This document shows positions 1-9,497 of a stretch of 64,000 nt of DNA, in pieces. How positions within the stretch are numbered: the stretch's first letter is position 1; every line of letters begins with the position of its first letter. The notes below the pieces were generated by a model. It was not told the origin of the DNA and ran no database searches. It saw nothing but the letters and a program-made list of their open reading frames with translations. Origin of the DNA: Aedes albopictus (Eukaryota > Arthropoda > Insecta > Diptera > Culicidae). The stretch covers positions 251,013,233-251,077,232 of the forward strand of contig NC_085137.1 in NCBI RefSeq assembly GCF_035046485.1. Direction: 5' to 3'. Position numbers and translations under genes: made by a program.

Positions 1-860
1 TGATGCCATAACCCCAGAAAGCAATGTTGGCGTGGTGTTGGGCTGTTTGCAGTTCAAAAGGAATTTATCGGCCCATCTTGGTGCATGGGAAATTCCTTGC
101 CGGAATCGCCCAAGAAACCGCAGTACGCTGTAGCGAAGAAATGACAATTCAAATGGCAGTCACTGTAGAAAGTTTCTGCCAAGGAATCGGTCAAGAAATT
201 TCTTGGGCGATTCCTTTTGAACACGATATTGGGGTTAACCTAACATCTAACTTGGTGCTCTGGATTGCGATTCCAACGCAGTCAATTCAAAGGTAAATCC
301 GACGTACGGGTTGAAAGGAAAATGACTTTTTTTTGTTTGTTTTTGCCGCATGTATTGCTAGTGATACATATATAAATTGATGAGCTCGTTTCATGTTATT
401 GTTTTATTGTGAACGTTTCAAAAAATGTTATTCTCCCATGTCTCAAAAACTTCTAACAAATATTGAAAGAAGACGGGTTTTTTGGTCTTGTTGCAATCGC
501 TTCTGATTCGTATACAGAAGGTCCTGGGCTCAATCCGAGGTCCATCCCTTTCATCCAAATTTATGTACTGCTGAATTTTTCTACCTACTTTTTCTTTTTC
601 TCTTAACATATACAACTCATAAGTTCATTAAGTTATCCAAATAAAATGTCACGCATTCTACAGTCGACGAACTTTACACTGTATATATGTATTGTCGGGC
701 CGCCACCAAAGCGGACTTCGCACAATCAACTCGCGACGCGACCCAACTCGCGACGTTTTTTTATCATGTCAAAAGTAGTGCGCACCCTTCCCGTTGTTGT
801 CAGCAACACAGCGCACTAGATGCGAAACAGTTGCGACACTTGTGGACCAAGAAAATGGCA
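1..860. other. No gene recognised
   Basis: AT-rich sequence with only short open frames. None shows a recognisable domain, splice structure or repeat. Confidence 0.5.
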
Positions 861-942
861 ATTCAGTAACAAATTCTGAAAACGACGTATAATCAATGCT
901 ACACCATTGATTATACGTCGTTTTGAAAATTTGTTACTGAAT
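861..942. repeat. Near-perfect inverted repeat (38-bp arms)
   Basis: The left arm (861-898) and right arm (905-942) are reverse complements apart from one or two mismatches, with a 6-bp loop. The transcript of either strand would fold into a long hairpin. It may be a small MITE or a duplicated and inverted tract. No clear target-site duplication was seen. It lies about 200 bp upstream of the THAP exon. Confidence 0.8.
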
Positions 943-1148
943 TTTTGATTGAATGTCGGTCTTGATTCCAACCGGATGGACAATAACAAAACGATAGAGT
1001 GTGCGTGCATTTACTTTTATTTTGAAAAACTTTGTTGTTGTTTTCGAAAGTTGTTTTGATTTCGGTTAGCCGGTCGGTCGGATTTTAATCCGTGTGAGAT
1101 CGTTTTTTTTTGTAATACTAATTTTAAAAGATATTTTTGTGCGTTAAA

Positions 1149-1443
1149 ATGCCAATCAAGTGCTTAGTGGCAGATTGTTATGTTTATTCGAGGGATCGTA
1201 CCCATCATTTGTATCGGGTTCCGTCCGTGCGCAGCCGATCGACCGCAGAAAACAAGAAACTACAAGAAGTAAGACGGCTACTATGGTACAAGAATTGCCG
1301 GTTCCCGGGAATAACTTCCTGGTTTGTGGTCGGCACTTCCATTCTGGAAAACCGGCTAAGTTTCTAGATAGTGATAGTATCGATTGGATTCCCACCTTGA
1401 ACCTTCCGGGTGAAAATTATTTTGATGCCAAAGATACGTCCTG
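1149..1443 (+). pseudogene. THAP-domain exon, frameshifted
   Basis: An ATG at 1149 opens a short frame starting MPIKCLVADC, the first C-x4-C pair of a THAP (C2CH) DNA-binding domain, followed by HLYRVPSV. The second half of the domain, with VCGRHF (the C-x2-H pair) and IDWIPTLNL (the usual proline-containing end), is read in another frame from about 1295. One indel near 1290-1300 therefore separates the halves. The exon ends at 1443 before a consensus donor (GTGAGT). THAP domains bind DNA and are common at the N terminus of P-element-type transposases and proteins derived from them. The frameshift argues for a pseudogene; a missed micro-intron or assembly error is the alternative. Confidence 0.65.
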
Positions 1444-1507
1444 GTGAGTAAAAACAATTTGTGTATAGGAAATCGTTAGTAAGATGAAAATGTGTGTACT
1501 ATTTCAG

Positions 1508-2187
1508 GGTTGCACAAGATGGGGACACATCAGGGTTACAGATGATCTCTGATTGTGTGGCGGAGGTTGACGCTTGTGGAGCGGACACTTCTGAGCTGCT
1601 GTTTTTGTCCGATTGTGCAGCGGAGGCAGACACATCTGGAGCGGACACTTCAGGACTGATGTTGTCTGATTGTGCGGCGGACGCAGATGCATCTGGAGCA
1701 CACACTTCTGAGCTCATGACGTTGCCCGACTGTGCGATGAATACTGGAGCTTCTGACGCGGACACTTCTGGGTTGATGCTGTTGTCTGATTGCGCGGCGG
1801 AGGCAGATGCATCTGGAGCGGATACTTCCGAGCTCATGTTGTTGCCCAACTGTGCGATGGATTCTGGAACGCGGACATCTCTGGGCTGGTGTTGTTGTTT
1901 GATTGTGCGGCGAAGGCAAACAAAGCGGACACTTCCAGGCTGATGTTGTTACCCGACTGTGCGGCAGAGGCTGACGCTTCTGTAGCAGACACTTCAGGGC
2001 TTCTTTTTTTGTCCGATCATGAGGCGGAAGCGAATGATTCCTGTATATTCGATACCAGCGGATTTTCGGTGATTATTTGTTCTGCCAGTGATGCCGGCAT
2101 TATCCATGCTTTATTGACGGAAGCTCCTGCCACTGATCCGAACAACAACGATAAAGGGGTTCAGCACGATGAAGAAACTCGACAACT
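1508..2187 (+). pseudogene. Second exon of THAP gene: tandem DTSGLMLLSDCAAEADASGA-type repeats
   Basis: The acceptor at 1506-1507 and donor at 1444-1445 define a 64-bp intron that keeps the frame: a split TGG codon, then VAQDGDTSG. The exon encodes about eight copies of a 20-23 residue unit resembling DTSGLMLLSDCAAEADASG, rich in D, S, A and C. One indel near 1867-1872 moves the repeat into another frame, where it continues to EETRQ. The exon stops at 2187 before a GTAAGT donor. The unit is acidic and unlike any domain I know. The next exon is uncertain: joining directly to 15549 would break the frame, so either an exon is missing or the THAP gene is separate from the transposase-like gene downstream. 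Confidence 0.6.
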
Positions 2188-2752
2188 GTAAGTAAAATTG
2201 TTGTAATTTTAATTCCTTGGAGTAACGTTCACACTGGAACAGAGCCTGCTTCTTAGCTTAGTGTCTTATGAAAATCTGCCACTATTGAAAAAAGCTCGGG
2301 AAAAAGAGCCTTCAAGGAACTTGCATATTTTTGATGACCTGTAATATCACAAGGGAGCATTCATAAATTTCCCTCGTCATTGAAATTTGATTTTACCGTG
2401 ATGAAAGGGCTTATCTCAGTAACACTTTGAGTGCCAGTTTGTCTACCTGCGCTTAAGTATTAAGCTAGGAGTAAATCTGGTTTACGAGTTGGGCGAAGCT
2501 GAAGAAATCGGTCGTAATTGCAAAGGAGTATCCACAGTGATCCTATCACTATTTTCTGAGCCATGTCATAGTTCAATTCGCTTAGATCCAATAAGAGATT
2601 TTACTTTTATTGAACCCAATGTTACGCAAGAGTGAGTGTGCAAGGTCTATGCGTTATACTCATCATTACATTTGGAAATTAGAAGACAATGGGCGCTAGG
2701 ATAGAAAAAATGACAGTTGAGCTTAGATTAATAGAGTGAAAAGACTAAGGTA
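2188..2752. other. No gene recognised
   Basis: Starts with the donor of the THAP gene. The rest is AT-rich with no domain, repeat or open frame of interest. Confidence 0.45.
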
Positions 2753-2959
2753 CACCGGGGTAAGTTGAAACGGGTGGGGCAAGATGAAACACGAAATTTT
2801 GAAATAGATTTCAATACAATTTGAAAATTTGTCCTTCGCTAAAAGATTGTTCAAATCAAAACCTGTGTGTAATGGCGATCAAACTGTTTATCATCATTAG
2901 AAAACATCATGTTAACCCGCTGTTTCATCTTGCCCCACCCGTTTCAACTTGCCCCGGTG
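2753..2959. mobile_element. 207-bp MITE, TA target duplication
   Basis: Terminal inverted repeats of about 38 bp start CACCGGGGTAAGTTGAAAC and end with the reverse complement. TA lies on both sides (2751-2752 and 2960-2961). The TIR carries two variants of one motif, GGGGTAAGTTGAAAC and GGGGCAAGATGAAAC, as a subterminal repeat. No coding capacity. Confidence 0.85.
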
Positions 2960-2978
2960 TACCTTAATAGGGTATCAG

Positions 2979-3061
2979 ACCATTTGATTGGAAGAGACGA
3001 ACCAGCCAAGGGCTGAAAATCTCTTTAATAAAGACAAATCAATCAATCAACCATTTGATTG
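2979..3061 (+). mobile_element. Tiny 5'-truncated retroelement tail with 11-12 bp TSD
   Basis: About 59 bp ending in (AATC)n repeats is flanked by the direct repeat ACCATTTGATTG (2979-2990 and 3050-3061). The layout, a short unique tail, simple-repeat end and 11-12 bp duplication, is that of target-primed insertion of a severely truncated non-LTR element or SINE. Confidence 0.75.
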
Positions 3062-3890
3062 TGGACGGCAGAAAATAACATTTTACTTTTCATAATGATC
3101 TACAATAAATGAAGTTTAAGCAAGAACTAGAATAATGAATATTATTTGACAGAAGATGGTATCCCTTGGTCCTCCTAAATTCCTAATGTCCTCTGGCAAC
3201 CCTGCTGCGTTAAGAAGCTGTGTTTTTGTTTTGTGCTATCTGTTTTCCGTCGAATTTCGTCGCAATCACCACCCACAATTGTTTTCCGCCACATCATTGA
3301 ACCTGCAACAGCCCGATCCAAACGCAACACAAATTGTTTGCTGCATTCAGTCAGGTAGGATTAGTGAAATTACATTTTCCGAGCTGGCTTGAGTGTGGTA
3401 TGAGAAACCGTCCACTCCGCCATAGCCCAATATAAACCGTCTCCCACCTCGCCGCTCTCCACCTGCACTGCTATTCGCAACTTTGTGCACCGTACCGCTC
3501 GGCCCTTTAAGGGACGAATGACCTTCGGGTTAAAGTCCCTCGAACCCAACAAAAGAAGAAGAAGAAGACCGCTCGGCCCAAACATAAACAAGCCTACCAG
3601 CTGGTACTCCCGCCTAGCATCGCAGTCCAATTTCGTACTCAATATCGATCATATCAACTCACCTGTACAATTCATGCAAATAGAAAACGCCTGCTTCTTC
3701 TGATCTTCTCATTCCGTAATCCGAAAAACCCACCGGAGCTTCGCCAAGACTCAATTTTCGCATAGCTGGAAATCATCAACGCCGTCATTTCATCCCGGAT
3801 CGCAAAGGTAAACAAGTATTCAGTACCTCTTCTTGGTTTGAGTTTGTGTGAGTAGAACGAAATCAGAGAAAATCAACCGCACATGAGCCT
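3062..3890. other. Unassigned; possible LINE/SINE 3' scrap near 3500-3570
   Basis: No gene seen. At about 3505-3570 a stretch with GGGACGAATGACC and TTAAAGTCCCTCG followed by an AGAAGAAG repeat resembles the 3' end of a mosquito non-LTR element; this is recognition by eye only. Confidence 0.35.
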
Positions 3891-4040
3891 CTGCACAAAT
3901 CTGGCATACTGCTCACTCCCACAGAAAATTTGAAAACAGTTCGCACAGTAAAAGTCAAATGTGACTTTTACTGTGCGCGGTGTTTTCAAATTTTCTGTGG
4001 GAGTGAGCAGGACAGGGCAAATTCGTACAGAGGCTCATTG
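3891..4040. mobile_element. Foldback/MITE, about 70-bp arms
   Basis: The sequence from ATGAGCCTCTG through CTCACTCCCACAGAAAATTT is repeated in reverse complement after a very short centre (about 3958-3960), with a few mismatches and a small indel. It sits just before the CR1-like element. Confidence 0.8.
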
Positions 4041-4170
4041 TTTGATGATCAGTCAACTTCACTTCGCTGTCATCGTTTGAGCTAGTGGCGCCATCTGTTT
4101 GTCAACGCTTGAGTTATCATTAGACTATCTTCATCGTTGGCGTTATAGCACAGGGTAGCTAAATAACACC

Positions 4171-4929
4171 ATGGCATGTTCTGAAGTTTGTCACAGCTGC
4201 GCTTGCAGTATGAATGCTGCTGAAGTTGTCTGTCGCGGTTTCTGCAAGGCAACTTTCCACTTCAGTTGTGCGAACGTATCAGAGGAGTTGTACAATGAAG
4301 CTTTGGGAAAGCCCGCTTACTTCTGGATGTGTCCTGGCTGCCGTGAAATAATGGGCAATGCACGTTTTAAAAATGCTTTATTATCGATGAATGCTGCAAC
4401 CATCGAAGTCAACGATACTTACCAGAAGCTGATCGAGGACATGAAGAGTGAGATAAAAGACAGCCTGATTGCCGAAATCAGACAGGAGATCAAAGGAGGG
4501 TTCAACATGTTATCTCCAGCGGTGCTATCTCCTCATCCTCGCTTCTTCAACTTTAATAATCAAAACCAACCGAAAAGAAGGCGTGACGACGAAGCTTCGA
4601 CATCCGACCAACCGTCAAAAATTCTGCGTGGTGCTGGTCCATCCATAGCCAACGTTGCAGTTACTCGTGTGGATAGACCTGTAGACCAATTTTGGGTATA
4701 TCTTAGCAAAATATCACCCGAAGTTTCTGAGACTGACGTAGTGAAATTCGTTAAAGATTGCCTCCATACTGATGAAGTTGCCGTTAAGTCATTGATACCG
4801 AGAGGCCGGTCTCTGTCGACCCTATCTTTTATTTCATTCAAGGTAGGAGTCAGCCGTGAATTGGAAACAAAAGCCATGGATCCTATGTCGTGGCCTCAAG
4901 GTATTGAATTTCGAGAATTCATCGAGTAG
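4171..4929 (+). CDS. CR1-like ORF1: PHD-finger protein (252 aa)
   Basis: ORF1 of the retrotransposon, presumably the RNA-binding partner that forms the ribonucleoprotein. It starts at the ATG in ACCATGGCATG, a good initiation context. Residues 7-57 form a C4HC3 PHD-type zinc finger (C7, C10, C21, C25, H30, C33, C54, C57). A helical, charged middle follows (about 80-110), then a basic KRRRDD stretch near residue 135. The C-terminal 80 residues start WVYLSKISPEVSETDVVKFV, an RRM-like fold by look. PHD-bearing ORF1 proteins are known in CR1-group elements. The stop at 4927-4929 is followed 23 nt later by the open ORF2 frame. Confidence 0.82.
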   Translation: MACSEVCHSCACSMNAAEVVCRGFCKATFHFSCANVSEELYNEALGKPAYFWMCPGCREIMGNARFKNALLSMNAATIEVNDTYQKLIEDMKSEIKDSLIAEIRQEIKGGFNMLSPAVLSPHPRFFNFNNQNQPKRRRDDEASTSDQPSKILRGAGPSIANVAVTRVDRPVDQFWVYLSKISPEVSETDVVKFVKDCLHTDEVAVKSLIPRGRSLSTLSFISFKVGVSRELETKAMDPMSWPQGIEFREFIE

Positions 4930-5036
4930 GAAGGACGAAGGCCACAGAATTTTTGGAAGCCGATGCCGAGTGTAGATTCGGGTCCGGTGTTCAGCTCGTA
5001 GAGCCCACCGCAGTTGATTCAATCAGTGTCTTCTAT

Positions 5037-7943
5037 ATGCTGCCACCTCAGCCTAATCCCGCTCAACCTCGTGAACAATTGACCGTATACTACCAAAACG
5101 TCCGGGGTATGAGGACCAAAACAAGCACGCTTCTTCTTAAATTGTCTTCCTGTGATTTTGACGTTATAGTGTTCACCGAGACGTGGCTTCACGCTGATAT
5201 TGCGAATGCTGAACTGGCAAGTAACTACACTATTTACCGCTGTGACCATAATCCTCGAACTAGTCAGCTTCGGCGTGGCGGCGGCGTGTTAATTGCTGTA
5301 AAATCGGAACTCAACTGCAAAGCTGTCCGTCTAGTAGACTGTGAGAGTCTCGAGCAAACTGCCGTGGAAATAATGCTCCCATATCATTCCATTTTCGTCT
5401 GTTCCGTCTATATCCGTCCTGTAAGCCATCCTGACAAGTATATCAAGCACGCTGAATCCGTACAACAGCTTCTTGACATGGCAGCTCCTTGCGATACGAT
5501 AATCGTCATGGGCGATTACAACTTGCCTGATCTAGTCTGGGATTTTGATGAGGATGTGAGTGGGTTCTTGCCAATCAACGCGTCTACCGACCAAGAACTA
5601 GCCGTAGTTGAGTCTTTGCTCTCTAAAGGGCTCAAACAAATCAACGATCTGGTCAACGAGAACGGCAAGCTGCTCGACCTTGTTCTTGTGAGCGACGCGG
5701 ACTCCATGGTACTATTTGAATCGCCGTCTGCTATGCTGAAAGTCGATCCGCATCATAAGCCGCTGGTGTTAAGATTTGACATCCGATCTGCTAAACATTC
5801 ATCTTCGTCCAATTCAACCCGCAGTGAGTATAATTTTGCAAGGTGTGATTTCGACCTCGTGAACGCGAGATTGGATGCGTTGGATTGGTCGCAGCTACTC
5901 GATCTGCCAACTGTTGATGCAGCCGTATCCGCTTTTTATGATAACATTTATCAAGTAATAGATGCGACTGTTCCTCTGAAAACCCGCAGACCTACCACAG
6001 TTTTCAAACAACCGTGGTGGACTCCGCAACTGCGCAACTTGCGTAACCGTCTGCGTAAGGCACGAAAACGATATTTTCGCTGCCGTTCTCAAGAAAACAA
6101 GTATGCTGTTCAATTTGCAGAAGCTGAATGCGAAAGCCTATGTGAAGTTCAGTTTCAGGAATATGTGGGTAATCTCCAAGCTGATCTCAAAGAAAATCCG
6201 TCGTCTTTTTGGTCGTATGTAAATGCTCGTAAACGATCCGCAGGCATTCCAGCAGATTTGACCTATGGTGATCAGAGTTCGTCCACCGATGCTGCTTCCG
6301 CTAAACTTTTTGCTGATTTCTTTAAAAGCGTATTTGAGCCCAGTCAAACTCTTCCGTCGCAGCAGTATATCGACCAGCTACCTAGTTACAACATCCGTTT
6401 GCCACAGTCCGATTTCAGCCTGGATACTGTATACAAAGCCCTCTGTGCAGTCGATGCTTCGAAAGGACCTGGACCAGACCGTATACCGCCATCTTTCGTT
6501 AAAACCTGCGCAGCGTCATTGGCCTCGCCCGTCATGTTTGTTTTCAACCGTTCGCTTAAGGAAGGTATTTTTCCTGATGCCTGGAAACTCGCGTCCATTA
6601 CACCGATTTTCAAGTTTGGAAATATTCATGTGGTTGATAACTACCGCCCAATCTCGATTCTGAACTGCTTGGCCAAAGTCTTGGAAGGTCTACTACATGA
6701 CTTGGTGTACCCAGTAGTTCAACCTGCGATATCGAAATTTCAGCATGGATTCGTGAAAAAACGCTCGACCATAACGAACTTAATGGCATTCACCAGCACC
6801 GCTACCAACACCATCGAGAAGCGGCATCAAGTTGATACTATTTATGTTGACTTCTCCAAGGCTTTTGACAAGGTTCCACACGATCTCGCCGTCGCAAAGC
6901 TGAGCCGACTAGGGCTTCCTCCATGGATAGTCACCTGGATTGATTCGTATCTTTCCTCCAGAAAGGCCTTTGTGAAGATCCGCAGTACCAGATCCGACGT
7001 TTTTGATATCCCTTCGGGTGTACCACAAGGAAGCCTCTTAGGGCCTCTAATTTTCATTCTATTTATAAATGACGTGTGTGACCATTTGTGTTCCTGCAAG
7101 CTGTTGTATGCTGATGACCTAAAAATTTATCGCATAATCAAATCAGTGCTGGATTGCTGTGCACTTCAGTCTGATATTGACAGATTGACATCGTGGTGTC
7201 GAATGAATGGAATGCAGACAAATCCATCAAAATGCAAAGTCATCACCTACACCCGAAAGCATGAACCGATACGGTTTGAGTACTCGATGGACTCTGCGAT
7301 GCTGCAGAGAGTTTACTCCATTAAGGACCTTGGAATAACTCTAGATAGCAAACTAAAGTTTAATGAGCACATTTCCAAGACCATTGCGAAGGCCAATTCA
7401 ATGCTTGGCTTCTTGCGCCGTAATACCGCTGATTTCGATGACATCTACGCCCTAAAAGCATTGTATTGCTCGCTGGTTCGCAGCGGCCTTGAATATGGAG
7501 TTCAAATCTGGGCCCCGTATCGCGGTGTTCACGAACTACGAATCGAAAATGTTCAGAAACGGTTCGTCCGATTTGCATTACGCCGACTGCCCTGGATTGA
7601 TGCCCGAAACCTACCACCGTATGAACACAGGTGCGCTCTAATTGGACTGCAGACTCTAACGGAACGACAAAATTTCCTGCGGAGAATGTTTATTTTTGAC
7701 ATGCTGACCAACCGCATCGACTGTAGCTGCTTGCTCCAAAGAATCAGTTTCCGTGCACCCAACCGACAACTCCGCGTTGCTAGCCTTTTATGGATTCCCA
7801 GCCATAGAACTGATTATGGACGTAATAATCCTCTGGACAGGTCTTATGAATTATTTAATGCTGTTTATGACGAATTTGATTTTAGTATTAGTAGAATAGA
7901 GTTTAAAAATAGGATTAAGTATCGGTCTGTGCAGTTTTTCTAA
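5037..7943 (+). CDS. CR1-like ORF2: endonuclease-reverse transcriptase
   Basis: This is the enzyme that nicks the target and reverse-transcribes the element RNA. The frame is open from 4953, but the first ATG is at 5037, giving about 968 aa; reinitiation after ORF1 is likely. An APE-type endonuclease comes first (YYQNVRGM, FTETWL, VMGDYNLPD, ending DPHHKPL where SDH is usual). The reverse transcriptase follows, with YRPISILN, DFSKAFDKVPHD, SGVPQGSLLGPL and the catalytic LLYADDLKIY near nt 7100-7130. The thumb-like region has KDLGITLD. There are no internal stops or frameshifts, so the copy may be active or recently so. Confidence 0.9.
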   Translation: MLPPQPNPAQPREQLTVYYQNVRGMRTKTSTLLLKLSSCDFDVIVFTETWLHADIANAELASNYTIYRCDHNPRTSQLRRGGGVLIAVKSELNCKAVRLVDCESLEQTAVEIMLPYHSIFVCSVYIRPVSHPDKYIKHAESVQQLLDMAAPCDTIIVMGDYNLPDLVWDFDEDVSGFLPINASTDQELAVVESLLSKGLKQINDLVNENGKLLDLVLVSDADSMVLFESPSAMLKVDPHHKPLVLRFDIRSAKHSSSSNSTRSEYNFARCDFDLVNARLDALDWSQLLDLPTVDAAVSAFYDNIYQVIDATVPLKTRRPTTVFKQPWWTPQLRNLRNRLRKARKRYFRCRSQENKYAVQFAEAECESLCEVQFQEYVGNLQADLKENPSSFWSYVNARKRSAGIPADLTYGDQSSSTDAASAKLFADFFKSVFEPSQTLPSQQYIDQLPSYNIRLPQSDFSLDTVYKALCAVDASKGPGPDRIPPSFVKTCAASLASPVMFVFNRSLKEGIFPDAWKLASITPIFKFGNIHVVDNYRPISILNCLAKVLEGLLHDLVYPVVQPAISKFQHGFVKKRSTITNLMAFTSTATNTIEKRHQVDTIYVDFSKAFDKVPHDLAVAKLSRLGLPPWIVTWIDSYLSSRKAFVKIRSTRSDVFDIPSGVPQGSLLGPLIFILFINDVCDHLCSCKLLYADDLKIYRIIKSVLDCCALQSDIDRLTSWCRMNGMQTNPSKCKVITYTRKHEPIRFEYSMDSAMLQRVYSIKDLGITLDSKLKFNEHISKTIAKANSMLGFLRRNTADFDDIYALKALYCSLVRSGLEYGVQIWAPYRGVHELRIENVQKRFVRFALRRLPWIDARNLPPYEHRCALIGLQTLTERQNFLRRMFIFDMLTNRIDCSCLLQRISFRAPNRQLRVASLLWIPSHRTDYGRNNPLDRSYELFNAVYDEFDFSISRIEFKNRIKYRSVQFF

Positions 7944-7984
7944 CTAAAGACGGCAAATAAATAAATAAATAAATAAAATAAATT

Positions 7985-8095
7985 AAATTGGTTAGAAAAC
8001 AGTCTGGAAAACGCGATGGGCGTAAAGTGGGTGGCGGCGTCTAATATGAGACCCGACTGTATCCAGAGAAGTACAAAAAATGAAAAAAAAAAAAA
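7985..8095 (+). mobile_element. Possible retroelement 3' UTR scrap with poly(A)
   Basis: A GC-richer stretch with GGGCGTAAAGTGGGTGGCGG is followed by a run of A at about 8083-8095. It is directly abutted to the CR1 tail. It resembles a 3' UTR fragment of another non-LTR element. Confidence 0.35.
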
Positions 8096-8146
8096 CAAAC
8101 GATAACATTACCATATGCTGATTTATCGACCGTATTCTATTAATAA

Positions 8147-8708
8147 CTTGATGATTTTGTTGCTATATCGGTCTCTTTCTACTCATAGTATAAGGGAGTA
8201 GAGATCAAAGTGGATAATGAAATGATAGATATGATAGAATTCGCTAGGTAGCGAACAAGTGTGAAAATTTTATAGAAAGTGAAATTAGGCAAGTAGGCCA
8301 TGTATTGAACAAATACATCGAATGCGTGAAACTTCTGCCGTGCGACCTGTGCTTTTAAACAGATCGGCTTGGTTGGTAGTTCATACCACCTTACCAAGAC
8401 TGGCAAAAGTTTCAGGCACCCGACTGCCTAATGTATTGTTCTGTTTTCATCACAAATTCTATCGATCAGTAGCTTTTTCGGAATTCGCACTCCGTTCATA
8501 GGGGTATGCCTATATCGCGGTGTGTTCTTCCTATTAGCTTTTTCGATCAATACATGGCCTACTTGCCTAATTTCACCTTCTATAAAATTTTCACACTTGT
8601 TCGCTACCTAGCGAATTCTATCATATCTATCATTTCATTATCCACTTTGATCTCTACTCCCTTATACTATGAGTAGAAAGAGACCGATATAGCCACAAAA
8701 TCATCAAG
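8147..8708. mobile_element. Foldback element, about 150-bp inverted arms
   Basis: The left arm (8147-8312) and right arm (8546-8708) are near-perfect reverse complements with ends CTTGATGATTTTGT and ACAAAATCATCAAG. The 230-bp centre is unrelated to the arms and has no gene. Length and structure fit a long-TIR MITE. Confidence 0.85.
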
Positions 8709-8934
8709 GTAACATTACAAAATTTAAAAAATCTACATCAAATAACTGACAAATTGACAAGAACCTAACAGAACTTGCTACTAACCCTATTTTTCATAGT
8801 ACTTTCTGCAGTTCCGGGTAGTTGGCAAAGTGAATTCTTGGATATTCTTGGATGGGAACACCATCCGTACACGTCGTGTAAACTGCTTCAGAAGGATTTT
8901 GTTCATATCCTGTTCTGTCATATTTTGTCTTTCC

Positions 8935-9245
8935 ATTGTGCGCACCTCCAACTTTGCAGGGTTATCGTCCGGCATTCGTGCAACATGCCCTGCCCACTGT
9001 ATCGCTTTGACCAGCTTCTGGACGCCGTAGAGTGCAAATTCCGACTGATCGCAGGCCTATGTATCGTGTCCGTAGAGGACCACCGGTCTGATACGCGTTT
9101 TGTATATGGTGCATTTTAAGCGGGGGTCTATCGTTTTCGACCTGACTTCCACTGATGATGCGCTTTCTAATTTCTCGACTCACATCGTTGTCAGACGTCA
9201 GACGAATTCTTCCACTAGCTCGAAGGTATCTTCGTCGATCGTGAC
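8935..9245 (-). pseudogene. RTE-clade reverse transcriptase C-terminal scrap
   Basis: On the minus strand the pieces WAGHVARMPDDNPAKL and YKTRIRP-VVLYGHDT match the end of RTE-clade ORF2 proteins, as in the better copy at 58669-59109. Frames are broken repeatedly. Only the C-terminal part is present; the stretch 8770-8934 next to it is unassigned. Confidence 0.65.
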
Positions 9246-9497
9246 ATCATAGACTAATTCAGCATTTCACTGCCCTGGAGGATTATTACGAAGAAGTCGG
9301 CATTTAATCCGAGTAATGTGTGATTCATAGCAGATCCTAAATGCTTGGCATGAATATTTTTATATTCATCAATGGTTGTATCAAAGAGTGTGTAGTGCAG
9401 TGAGCTAGAGAGTTGCAAGAGGAATTCAACGTTCACTCTGATACCCGCCAATGAAACACAAATTTCGTATTACGATCAACGGGAACAAAGAGAAACT
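9246..9497. other. No gene recognised
   Basis: Unique-looking DNA between the RTE scrap and the satellite; nothing recognised. Confidence 0.45.

Larger units (their letters stand above)
4050..7975 (+). mobile_element. Apparently intact CR1-like non-LTR retrotransposon
   Basis: A two-ORF non-LTR element ending in a (TAAA)n simple repeat (about 7955-7980) instead of poly(A), as is usual for the CR1/L2 group. ORF1 has an N-terminal PHD-type finger; ORF2 has an endonuclease and a reverse transcriptase. Both frames are open over their full length. The 5' boundary is an estimate, placed just after the foldback. No target duplication was identified. Clade assignment rests on ORF1 type and 3' tail and is tentative against Jockey. 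Confidence 0.8.

Noticed and set aside
1499..1919. Minus-strand open frames across the THAP repeat exon
   Set aside because: They mirror the plus-strand tandem repeat; only the plus strand has matching splice sites and the THAP domain.
4171..4929. Host PHD-finger gene
   Set aside because: It is followed 23 nt later by an endonuclease-reverse transcriptase frame and a (TAAA)n tail, so it is retrotransposon ORF1.
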